Shown here piece after piece: positions 18,801 through 26,254 of a DNA stretch of 64,000 nucleotides. The position numbers and the translations under genes are program-made. A model generated the notes under the pieces. The model made no database searches, was not told where the DNA came from, and worked only from the letters and a program-made list of their open reading frames with translations. Numbering within the stretch: the stretch's first letter is position 1; every line of letters begins with the position of its first letter. This stretch comes from UBA1731 sp964567665. Lineage in GTDB: Bacteria > Verrucomicrobiota > Kiritimatiellia > RFP12 > UBA1067. The DNA lies in the NCBI GenBank assembly GCA_964567665.1, contig CAZMNN010000005.1, positions 23,862 through 87,861 of the forward strand, written 5' to 3'.

Positions 18801-18927
18801 CGGTACGCAGTCTGGCGGTGCGACGGCACAGGGAGCGGCGACCATGCCGCGTGTCGGCAGGAACGATCCTTGCCCGTGCGGCAGCGGAAGGAAATACAAG
18901 AAGTGCTGCGGACGGAATCTGTTCTGA
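15883..18927 (+). CDS. secA: preprotein translocase ATPase SecA
   Basis: Motor of the Sec pathway, 1014 residues. NBD1 carries Walker A in TGEGKT (117-122) and [20 protein letters not shown]; NBD2 carries [13 protein letters not shown] and [15 protein letters not shown]; the helical scaffold and wing follow. After a low-complexity Ala/Ser linker, the C-terminal zinc ribbon [19 protein letters not shown] supplies ligands Cys997, Cys999, Cys1008 and Cys1009 (or His-equivalent). An insertion of about 90 residues rich in K, E and Q lies after residue 260, as in other SecA of this phylum. The start overlaps the preceding gene by ATGA. Confidence 0.97.
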   Translation: [1014 protein letters not shown]

Positions 18928-18971
18928 TTGAGCAGTTCCGCCGCGCCGACGGTCTGCAAGCGTGAAGCGCC

Positions 18972-19652
18972 ATGAACGAGCTGGCGTCGATAGTTGTCGT
19001 GGAGGACGATGCGGTCATCCGCACCGTCCTTGAGATGGCGTTGGCCGCTGAGGGGTATCGGCAGGTGGTCGGATGCGCTCGCGGCGACGAAGGGCTTAAG
19101 ACCATAAGGCTTCGCAAGCCGGATCTGGTGCTTCTTGACGTGATGCTGCCGGGGCTTGACGGCTTTTCGCTCTGCAGGAGCGTCCGCAAGGAGCCGTCGC
19201 TTTCCGGCGTAAGGATAATAATGATCACGGCGCGTACGCAGAACGACGACATCGTGCGCGGCCTCGAATGCGGCGCGGATGACTATGTGACCAAGCCGTT
19301 TGACCGGAAGGTGCTGATGGCCCGCGTAGGAGCCGTGCTGAGGCGCGGCGCCGTCGTGTCTGCCGGCGCCGACTACGACGGGCTTGTGCTGAACGATGAA
19401 GGCCACACCGCAACGCTGCATGGCGAGGAGCTTAAGCTTCCTCTCGGCGAGTTCCGCATACTGTCGCTGCTTGCATCCCATCGCGGGCGTGTGCTGTCGC
19501 GTTCGCGGATGCTTGATTCAGTGCAGAGTGGAGACAGGCTTGCCACCGAGCGGACGATAGACGTTCAGATAGCGAACATCCGCCGCAAGCTTGGGCGCTG
19601 GGCGGAACACATAGAGACTGTTCGCGGCGTCGGATACAGGATGAAGCCATGA
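18972..19652 (+). CDS. OmpR/PhoB-family response regulator
   Basis: A 226-residue two-component regulator. The receiver has acidic residues at about 11-13 (VEDD), phospho-acceptor Asp56 in LVLLDVMLPG and the conserved Lys108 in VTKPFD. The winged-helix output domain (about 130-226) ends in RRKLGRWAEHIETVRGVGYRM, the signature of the OmpR/PhoB class. The kinase gene overlaps its stop codon by 4 bp, so the two are a cognate pair. The target genes cannot be told from sequence; a phosphate (PhoB) role is only one possibility. Confidence 0.92.
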   Translation: MNELASIVVVEDDAVIRTVLEMALAAEGYRQVVGCARGDEGLKTIRLRKPDLVLLDVMLPGLDGFSLCRSVRKEPSLSGVRIIMITARTQNDDIVRGLECGADDYVTKPFDRKVLMARVGAVLRRGAVVSAGADYDGLVLNDEGHTATLHGEELKLPLGEFRILSLLASHRGRVLSRSRMLDSVQSGDRLATERTIDVQIANIRRKLGRWAEHIETVRGVGYRMKP

Positions 19653-20869
19653 GGTTCGCCAACGCGGATTTCATTCCGTCGCTTTTCGTTGCGGCGGCGT
19701 TGGTGGGGGCGGTCTCGGTGTTCATCTCAGAAACGCGCTCATTCCGGGGTGCCGTCGCAGAATGGGCCAGACGCGACCTGGAGTCCCGCACCGAACTGGC
19801 GGCGGCGAATCTGCGCGAGCCGCTTGAGACGGGCGATTTCAGGCGCATACACGAATTCGGCGACGTATGCTCTGATGACGGGGTTCGGCTCACCGTGTTC
19901 AGCGCACCGGGCGGCGTTGTGTTCGATTCTGTAAGGGATCCGTCCGCCCATGCGGCGTCGATCTACGCGACGCACCGGTGCGGCGAGTTCAGCGTACGGC
20001 TCGGTCTTCCCGTCGATCGCGTGTTCGCCCCGTACCGCAGGGCCAGATTCGGCTTCATCCTCGCCGCGATTGCCGGCGGCGCGGGCGTGATGCTTGTGCT
20101 TCTCTTCACCGTAAGGCAGCGCATGAGGATGCGTGCGCTTGCGCAGGAGCGCGACGCCCAGCGCAGGCTCGTTGATGAGATGAAGAAGGTGGAGGCGTTC
20201 CGGAGGGATTTCATAGCCGATGTGTCCCATGAGATAAAGACGCCACTTACGGGGATAATAGGGGCGGTGGATCTGCTTTCGTCCGGAGCCGCCCCCGACA
20301 GTATGCGCGGTCGTCTGCTTGAGATGGTCAAGACGGAATCGGAGAGGCTCAATGCGCTTGCGCAGGGCATCCTTTCCCTTTCCCGTCTCGAACGGGACGG
20401 CGAATCCGGCGGCGTTGACAGAAAGGAGGCGGACGTATCGGGCATCGTGTGCGATGCGGTTGAACGTCTGCGCCCGTTGGCGAACGGCAAGGGCATTGAG
20501 ATCAGTGTCAATGCGCCGCCGGACTGCATCGCGGTGTGCGACGGGTCGCTTGTGGAGAGTGCCGTCACAAACCTTGTTGCGAATGCAATTCGACATTCTG
20601 GCTCAAAGGACATCTCCGTCTCTGTGGCAGGTGACGGCGGCATGGTGCGGATTGCCGTTGAGGATCACGGAGTAGGCATACCGTCCGAAGAGCGCGAAAG
20701 GGTGTTCGAGCGGTTCCATCGCGTAGACAGCTCCCGCAGCGCAGATACCGGCGGCGCAGGGCTTGGTCTTGCCATTGTGCGGCGCATAGCGAAGCTGCAC
20801 GGCGGGGATGTCGTTCTGGAGCCGTCCGTGCCGACAGGATGCAGGTTCATCCTTTCCGTCATGCGATAG
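19649..20869 (+). CDS. membrane sensor histidine kinase (PhoR-like)
   Basis: A 406-residue kinase with two transmembrane helices (about 9-27 and 138-158) enclosing a sensor domain of about 110 residues, then HisKA with His194 in DVSHEIKTPLTG, and HATPase_c with the N-box (TNLVANAIRHS), G1 (EDHGVGIP) and G2 (GGAGLGLAIV). The layout matches PhoR-type kinases but without a recognisable PAS domain. It overlaps the regulator by ATGA and should phosphorylate it. The extracytoplasmic loop has no obvious ligand motif. Confidence 0.92.
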   Translation: MRFANADFIPSLFVAAALVGAVSVFISETRSFRGAVAEWARRDLESRTELAAANLREPLETGDFRRIHEFGDVCSDDGVRLTVFSAPGGVVFDSVRDPSAHAASIYATHRCGEFSVRLGLPVDRVFAPYRRARFGFILAAIAGGAGVMLVLLFTVRQRMRMRALAQERDAQRRLVDEMKKVEAFRRDFIADVSHEIKTPLTGIIGAVDLLSSGAAPDSMRGRLLEMVKTESERLNALAQGILSLSRLERDGESGGVDRKEADVSGIVCDAVERLRPLANGKGIEISVNAPPDCIAVCDGSLVESAVTNLVANAIRHSGSKDISVSVAGDGGMVRIAVEDHGVGIPSEERERVFERFHRVDSSRSADTGGAGLGLAIVRRIAKLHGGDVVLEPSVPTGCRFILSVMR

Positions 20870-20961
20870 GCACATCTTCCGGTGTGGCCAGCCATGCCGC
20901 ATTTGTGCGCTTCCGTCCGCCACGCAATTCTTCTTCGTATTTCGCACCGTGAGTGGATTTG

Positions 20962-20970
20962 TGGTATACT
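20962..20970 (+). promoter_or_regulatory. extended -10 promoter of the Gfo/DUF1080 pair
   Basis: TATACT at 20965-20970 preceded by TGG in a TTTGTGG context that recurs before other genes in the window. AAAGGA at 20985-20990 then precedes ATG 21002. Confidence 0.6.
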
Positions 20971-21001
20971 TGCGGACATAAAAGAAAGGAATTGCTGATC
21001 C

Positions 21002-22318
21002 ATGCAAAACAGAAGAGGATTCTTGAGGAACGCTGCGGCGTTTGGCGCATTCGCCATCGTGCCTGCCCGCGTCCTGCGCGGAGCGACAGCTCCGTCCAAC
21101 CAGCTCACACGCGCTCTGATCGGCTTCGGTTCGATTGCGCATTCCGCAAACCATCTCCCGTTCAAGGGGTCGCGCCTCATCGGTCTCTGCGATCCGTACG
21201 AGGCTCGCGTACAGGCAGGTCTGAAGGCCGCGCAGGACAACGGCTTCGGAAAGATTAAGGGCTACGGGAACTTCCTTGAGCTGCTTGCAGACAAGGATGT
21301 CGATATCGTCCACATCTGCACGCCGCCGCACTGGCATGGCTGCATGAGCGTGATGGCGGCGAACGCCGGAAAGGACATCTGGTGCGAAAAGCCGATGACG
21401 CGCACCGTGGGTGAAGGAAAGCGCGTGATGGAGGTCGTAAAGGCCAAGAAGCGCATGTTCCGGCTCAACACGTGGTTCCGCTTCCAGAGCACATTCTACG
21501 GATTCGGCACGACCGTCAAGCCTATTCGTCAGGTTGTCGAAAACGGACTTCTCGGCGAAGGTCCGATCAAGTGCACGTTCGGCGCGGGACAGGGCTTCAG
21601 CTGGAAGTTCTTCTGGTCTGGCCGCGTCAACTCCGCGCCGGAGCCGATACCCGCCGGGTTCGATTGGGACATGTGGCTCGGTCCGGCGCCGTGGAAGCCG
21701 TACACCGCGCACCGCGCCGGCACATCCTTCCGCGGCTACTGGGACTACGATTCGGGCGGGCTTGGCGACATGGCTCAGCACTATCTCGATCCGCTCCAGT
21801 ACCTTCTCTGCAAGGACGAGACGAGTCCGGTGAAGGTCGATTACGTTGGCCCGAAGCAGCATCCGGAATCCGTCGGTCGCTTCGACCGCATCACGCTCAC
21901 GTATGCGGACGGCACGGAGGTCGTGCTGGACGGCGACGAATCGCTCAAGGGCGAACCGCTCCTTCGCGGCTCTAACGGACTGTGCGTCTACCCGAAGGCG
22001 AAGGACGGCAAGACACTCCGCCTTGTTGACGCCAGCGGCAAGGAGCTGAACGCGGAGAAGATCCTCTCCGACCTGCCCGAGCCGGCGCCTCAGCAGACCG
22101 ACTTCATCGACAGCTGCACGAACCGCAAGACGTTTGCGCTCAACGAGTCGAACGGCTTCCGCTCCTGCACGATGTTCAACCTCGGAATCGCGGCTGAGCG
22201 CCTTGGACGCGGATTCAGGTTCGACCCCGAAACGCTCCACGCCGTGGACGATCCGGCGGCAGACCGTTTCCTCTACCAGTCCATGCGCGAACCGTGGCGC
22301 AAGGAGATGTGGGGCTGA
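21002..22318 (+). CDS. Tat-exported Gfo/Idh/MocA family dehydrogenase
   Basis: A 438-residue NAD(P)-dependent sugar oxidoreductase. The N-terminus carries a twin-arginine signal (NRRGFLRNAAA, about 3-13), so the folded holoenzyme should be exported with its cofactor. The Rossmann motif is IGFGSIA; the catalytic EKP triad is at 129-131 (WCEKPMT) and the second active-site motif GGLGDMAQH gives Asp256 and His260, so the site looks intact. Exported members oxidise sugar C3 hydroxyls with tightly bound cofactor. A DUF1080 gene follows after 31 bp and is probably the partner hydrolase. The substrate is not predictable from sequence. Confidence 0.9.
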   Translation: MQNRRGFLRNAAAFGAFAIVPARVLRGATAPSNQLTRALIGFGSIAHSANHLPFKGSRLIGLCDPYEARVQAGLKAAQDNGFGKIKGYGNFLELLADKDVDIVHICTPPHWHGCMSVMAANAGKDIWCEKPMTRTVGEGKRVMEVVKAKKRMFRLNTWFRFQSTFYGFGTTVKPIRQVVENGLLGEGPIKCTFGAGQGFSWKFFWSGRVNSAPEPIPAGFDWDMWLGPAPWKPYTAHRAGTSFRGYWDYDSGGLGDMAQHYLDPLQYLLCKDETSPVKVDYVGPKQHPESVGRFDRITLTYADGTEVVLDGDESLKGEPLLRGSNGLCVYPKAKDGKTLRLVDASGKELNAEKILSDLPEPAPQQTDFIDSCTNRKTFALNESNGFRSCTMFNLGIAAERLGRGFRFDPETLHAVDDPAADRFLYQSMREPWRKEMWG

Positions 22319-22349
22319 TTCCAGATACATGACTACCGGAGAAGCAGAA

Positions 22350-23870
22350 ATGAAGAAACTTTTTTGTGCGATGATGATTGCCGGCGCGATGGCCGCCGGT
22401 GCGGCGGATCCCAACAAGTACGCCGACTACGGAGCGGGCATGGCGCCGGACAAGACCTACCCGATGGCGGTGGAATGGCACGCCGCCAACCGCGCCGCGA
22501 TCGAGACGGAGACCTCGGACGACAAGCTTGCCGGGTTCGTGGCGGATTCGGCAAGCGCGAAGGCTCTGCTCGCCAAGGTCAAGCCGGCGTACGACACCGA
22601 CCCGATGGTGGCTGCGCAGGTCGCCGCAGCGAGCCAGTACGTGATGCGCACCGAACCGTCGTGGTGGGAGTTCTGGGCATGGTTCTCGGACTCCGATCGT
22701 GACGTCTGGACTGCTGCGCTGCTCGAAGCGGCGGCTGACGCGAAGGACGCATACTGCAAGATGCTGTTCCTCGACCAGCTGCGCTGGTGCGGGCGGCAGG
22801 ATCAGGCGGCGAACGTCCTTGAGATCGGAAAGGCGTCAAACGACAGGGGCGTGATGCAGTTCGCCGACATGGTGGCGGCGGAACTCGATCCTGAAGCCGG
22901 ATGCGCGAAGGCCTGCTGCAAGGTCAATTGCCCGTACGGCAGCTGGGCGCTGACGCTTCCGTTCGATGCGATGAACGCCGGACACCTCATCCTGTCGAAG
23001 GGCGCGGACGGCAAGCCCACGGCCACGCTGCTGTGGCGCTGGGGAAGTCCGTTCACCGTCGCCGGTGATGACCTCAAGGTCTGCAAGGACGGCTTCACCC
23101 TCACGTTCGGCAACCACAAGCCGAAGGATCTGCCGCAGGACAAGAGCGCATGGCGCAGCGACCGCGTGATCGCGAAGATCTGCGGGGACTGGGCGGCCTG
23201 CACCCTCCAGAAGGTGGACGGCAACGGCAAGGTCGTCGGCGCGGTGCAGACGTTCTCCGCAAAGCGCAATCCGCCGATCGGTCCGAAGCCGGACCTCGCG
23301 AAGGCCGTGCGCGGCACTCCGGTGAACATCCTGGGCGGGACGATCGACGACTTTGAGTTAATGGAGAAGTCACTGACGAACGGCTGGACGCTGAAGGACG
23401 GAGTGCTCTCCAACCGCATTATGCGCGACACCAACGGCAAGTCGCTCCACAAGAACGGAAACCTCCGCACGAAGCGCACCGATTTCTTTGACTTCAACCT
23501 CAAGTACGAAGTGCGCGTCCTTCCGGGCTGCAACTCCGGCGTGTATCTGCGCGGCATCTACGAGATTCAGGTGCTCGACAGCTACGGCAAGCCGGTCGAC
23601 TGCCACAACATGGCGGCGTACTACGGCCGCGTTACGCCCCGCGTTGCGGCAGAGAAGAAGGCCGGCGAATGGCAGACGGTTGACGTCACGCTCTACAAGC
23701 GGCATCTCACGGTTGTCCTGAACGGCGTGAACATCATCGACAACGTGCCGGTCGTCGGAATCACCGGCGGCGCAATGACGGCGAACGAATTCACGCCGGG
23801 ACCGCTCTACATCCAGGGCGACCACTCTGACGCCGACTTCCGCAACATGGTGCTCACACCGTTGAAGTGA
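22350..23870 (+). CDS. exported DUF1080 (3-keto-disaccharide hydrolase-like) protein with novel N-terminal region
   Basis: A 506-residue secreted protein. A signal peptide (about 1-18) leads to an alpha-helical, Ala/Trp-rich region (about 25-190) that I do not recognise, with SWWEFWAWFSDSDRD and a Cys cluster at CAKACCKVNC. A beta-rich middle follows, then a C-terminal DUF1080 domain from about 325 (NGWTLKDGVLSNR ... SGVYLRGIYEIQVLDSYG ... DFRNMVLTPLK). ATG 22350 is chosen for GGAG 8 bp upstream. It follows the Tat-exported dehydrogenase in the same transcript, so it probably cleaves the keto-glycoside that the dehydrogenase makes. Confidence 0.85.
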   Translation: MKKLFCAMMIAGAMAAGAADPNKYADYGAGMAPDKTYPMAVEWHAANRAAIETETSDDKLAGFVADSASAKALLAKVKPAYDTDPMVAAQVAAASQYVMRTEPSWWEFWAWFSDSDRDVWTAALLEAAADAKDAYCKMLFLDQLRWCGRQDQAANVLEIGKASNDRGVMQFADMVAAELDPEAGCAKACCKVNCPYGSWALTLPFDAMNAGHLILSKGADGKPTATLLWRWGSPFTVAGDDLKVCKDGFTLTFGNHKPKDLPQDKSAWRSDRVIAKICGDWAACTLQKVDGNGKVVGAVQTFSAKRNPPIGPKPDLAKAVRGTPVNILGGTIDDFELMEKSLTNGWTLKDGVLSNRIMRDTNGKSLHKNGNLRTKRTDFFDFNLKYEVRVLPGCNSGVYLRGIYEIQVLDSYGKPVDCHNMAAYYGRVTPRVAAEKKAGEWQTVDVTLYKRHLTVVLNGVNIIDNVPVVGITGGAMTANEFTPGPLYIQGDHSDADFRNMVLTPLK

Positions 23871-23985
23871 CTGCACTGAAATGGCCGGTTTGCCGTCTTG
23901 CCGGACGGTGAACCGGCTTGTGCGAAATAGAAAGACAACTGCGCGGGGACGAACCGGACGCGGTCAGCAGAAAAGGGGGAGAGAA

Positions 23986-24062
23986 TGGTCGGAGCGACGA
24001 GATTTGAACTCGTGACCTTTTGCACCCCAAGCAAACGCGCTACCAGACTGCGCTACGCCCCG
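23986..24062 (-). tRNA. tRNA-Pro (anticodon GGG)
   Basis: A 77-nt cloverleaf on the minus strand. The acceptor stem CGGGGCG pairs with CGCTCCG (one G-T), the D-arm is the proline-type GCGCAGTCTGGTAGCGC, the anticodon loop TTGGGGT gives GGG, the T-loop is TTCAAATC, and CCA is encoded. Confidence 0.95.
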
Positions 24063-24083
24063 ACGAGGTGAAAAACGGCGCAA

Positions 24084-24112
24084 ATTATATCAAAACGGAT
24101 TTGACTGTGCAA
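24084..24112 (-). promoter_or_regulatory. promoter of tRNA-Pro(GGG)
   Basis: Minus strand TTGCAC (24107-24112), 17-bp spacer, TATAAT (24084-24089), followed by a GC-rich TGCGCCG discriminator. Confidence 0.75.
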
Positions 24113-24156
24113 GTGGACGGAAACGACCTTGCCAAACACCACAGGAGAGACAAACG

Positions 24157-25392
24157 ATGAGCTATCAGGAAGCGAAAAAGAAATACGCCGTGCTCGGCGT
24201 AGACACCGAAGCGGCGATAAAGTCGCTGCAGAAGGTTTCCATATCGATGCACTGCTGGCAGGGTGATGACGTCGGCGGGTTCGAGAACGATCTCGGCGCG
24301 ACTGGCGGCATCCAGGCCACGGGCAACTATCCGGGTAAGGCGCGTACGCCGGAGGAGCTTATGGCGGATATCGACAAGGCCCTGTCCCTGATTCCCGGCA
24401 AGCACCGCATCAACCTTCACGCCTGCTATGCGATCTTCGAGGACGGCAAGAAGGTGGACCGCAACAAGCTTGAGCCGAAGCATTTCAGGAAGTGGGTGGA
24501 ATTTGCGAAGAAGCGCGGTCTCGGCCTTGACTTCAATCCGACGTTCTTCTCGCATCCGCTGGCCGACGGGCTTACGCTTGCAAGCGAAGATCCCAAGGTT
24601 CGCAAGTTCTGGATCGAGCACGGCATCGCGAGCCTCAAGATCGCCGAGTATTTCGGCAAGGAGCTTGGTACGCCCTGCACGGTGAACTTCTGGGTGCCGG
24701 ATGGCTTCAAGGATGAACCGTCCGACCGCTTCGGGCCGCGCAAGCGCCTCAAGGAATCGTACGACAAGATCTTCAAGTACAGGTACAACAGGAAGCTCTG
24801 CGTACCTACCATAGAGTCGAAGCTCTTCGGCATCGGGGTTGAGAGTTGCACACCCGGCTCCCACGAGTTCTACATGTGCTACGCCATGAAGAACAACATC
24901 CTCTGTCTGCTTGACACCGGCCATTTCCACATCTCCGAGAACGTCGCGGACAAGATAAGTTCGCTTCTGCTCTTCTCGGGCAAGGTGGCATTCCACGTAT
25001 CGCGTCCCGTCCGCTGGGACTCCGACCACGTAATCCGTCTTGACGACTCCGTCATTGCCTGTGCGCATGAGATTGTGCGGAACGGTGTGGAGAACTTCAT
25101 CATCGCCCTCGACTACTTCGATGCGTCCATCAACCGCATTGCGGCCTGGGTGCTTGGAATGCGCAACATGCAGAAGGCTCTTCTTCAGGCGATGCTTGAG
25201 CCAAGCGAGACGCTCAAGGCGCTGCAGGATGCCCGCCAGTTCACGGAGCAGCTTGTCCTTCAGGAGGAGCTTAAGGCCTATCCGTGGCAGGAGGTCTGGA
25301 AGGAGTTCTGCTCAAGGGCGAAGCTTCCGGCCGATGAATGCTGGATGGCGGAGGTGCTGAAGTACGAACGCGATGTGCTTTCCAGGCGCTGA
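24157..25392 (+). CDS. rhaA: L-rhamnose isomerase
   Basis: Cytosolic aldose-ketose isomerase (L-rhamnose to L-rhamnulose), 411 residues, the usual length. Long blocks match E. coli RhaA: VSISMHCWQGDDVGGFEN, GGIQATGNYPGKAR, GLDFNPTFFSHPLADG, VESCTPGSHEFYMCYA, LDTGHFHISE with metal-binding His/Asp, and HVSRPVRWDSDHV, ending in YERDVLSRR. GGAGA precedes ATG 24157. No rhaB (kinase), rhaD (aldolase) or transporter is adjacent, so the pathway genes are scattered. It implies use of rhamnose from pectin or other plant and bacterial glycans. Confidence 0.96.
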   Translation: MSYQEAKKKYAVLGVDTEAAIKSLQKVSISMHCWQGDDVGGFENDLGATGGIQATGNYPGKARTPEELMADIDKALSLIPGKHRINLHACYAIFEDGKKVDRNKLEPKHFRKWVEFAKKRGLGLDFNPTFFSHPLADGLTLASEDPKVRKFWIEHGIASLKIAEYFGKELGTPCTVNFWVPDGFKDEPSDRFGPRKRLKESYDKIFKYRYNRKLCVPTIESKLFGIGVESCTPGSHEFYMCYAMKNNILCLLDTGHFHISENVADKISSLLLFSGKVAFHVSRPVRWDSDHVIRLDDSVIACAHEIVRNGVENFIIALDYFDASINRIAAWVLGMRNMQKALLQAMLEPSETLKALQDARQFTEQLVLQEELKAYPWQEVWKEFCSRAKLPADECWMAEVLKYERDVLSRR

Positions 25393-25432
25393 GCGGAAAA
25401 GATTCGCGGCTGAGGACGCGCCAAAAAAGGGA

Positions 25433-25461
25433 TTGCGTTTTCAGACGCGAAATGAGATAAT
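25433..25461 (+). promoter_or_regulatory. promoter of the pseudopilin gene
   Basis: TTGCGT (25433-25438), 17-bp spacer, GATAAT (25456-25461) preceded by TGA. Confidence 0.65.
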
Positions 25462-25495
25462 CCAAAACCAATCGAACCAATTAGGAGACACAGAA

Positions 25496-26242
25496 ATGAA
25501 GACTTCAAAAAAAGGATTTACGCTCGTCGAGCTGCTCGTTGTGATCGGCATTCTCGGCATTCTCATGGGTGCGCTGTTTCCGGCGATCTCGTCCGCGATG
25601 ATCAAGGCGAACCTTTCGGCCTGCGGTATGCGCGGGCGCAACCTGTTCGTGGCCATCACGTCCGCCAACACCGAGCGTGAAGCTCTTGGTCTCGGCAATG
25701 TGTGGCCGAAGACGCAGGCGGAGGAGGGTGCGGATACTAACACCGATCCGCTTTCCGGCGCGGTCAGCTCCGGCGCGGACTACTTCACCTATCTGTTCGA
25801 CATGGCGAAGATCTCGGATTCCACTGCGTGGAAGCCGTATGTGACTGGCGTGGATCTTTCGGTGCTTAACGGCGCCGGCGTCCCGGCCATTCCGAACGGA
25901 GCCACGAAGATCGACGGCAAGAACCTGCTCTGGTGCGTTGCCGCGAACGTGACGGACGAGATTTCCGACGTCTACCCCGTCCTCTTCTCGCGCAACATCC
26001 CCGTCAGCGCGATGAAGACGTACGAGAAGACCTATGACGGCGGCTCCACCGAAATCAAGATCGGCAAGAGCAACGGCGCCAAGTACGACACCCCGTTCTC
26101 CAACAAGGCGTTCGTGCTGATCCGCAAGGGTGGCGCGGTGATTACGCAGACGGCCAAGTACGCACTCTCGTCCGTGATGTTCAACAAGCAGCCGTACACC
26201 ATCGACGCCGATCCTGCACCGCAGTTCCTCGATGTCGAATAA
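25496..26242 (+). CDS. type IV pilin-like / pseudopilin protein
   Basis: A 248-residue protein with a class III leader: basic MKTSKK, cleavage at G/F and GFTLVELLVVIGILGILMGALFPAI as the hydrophobic stalk helix with the conserved Glu5. The C-terminal head is not recognised; it contains two separated cysteines and ends in PAPQFLDVE. Such pseudopilins are numerous in Planctomycetes and Verrucomicrobia and depend on a PilB/GspE-type ATPase, one of which is encoded at 33977-35668. ATG 25496 has AGGAGA upstream. The surface role is unknown. Confidence 0.85.
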   Translation: MKTSKKGFTLVELLVVIGILGILMGALFPAISSAMIKANLSACGMRGRNLFVAITSANTEREALGLGNVWPKTQAEEGADTNTDPLSGAVSSGADYFTYLFDMAKISDSTAWKPYVTGVDLSVLNGAGVPAIPNGATKIDGKNLLWCVAANVTDEISDVYPVLFSRNIPVSAMKTYEKTYDGGSTEIKIGKSNGAKYDTPFSNKAFVLIRKGGAVITQTAKYALSSVMFNKQPYTIDADPAPQFLDVE

Positions 26243-26254
26243 CAGCACGTTGGC

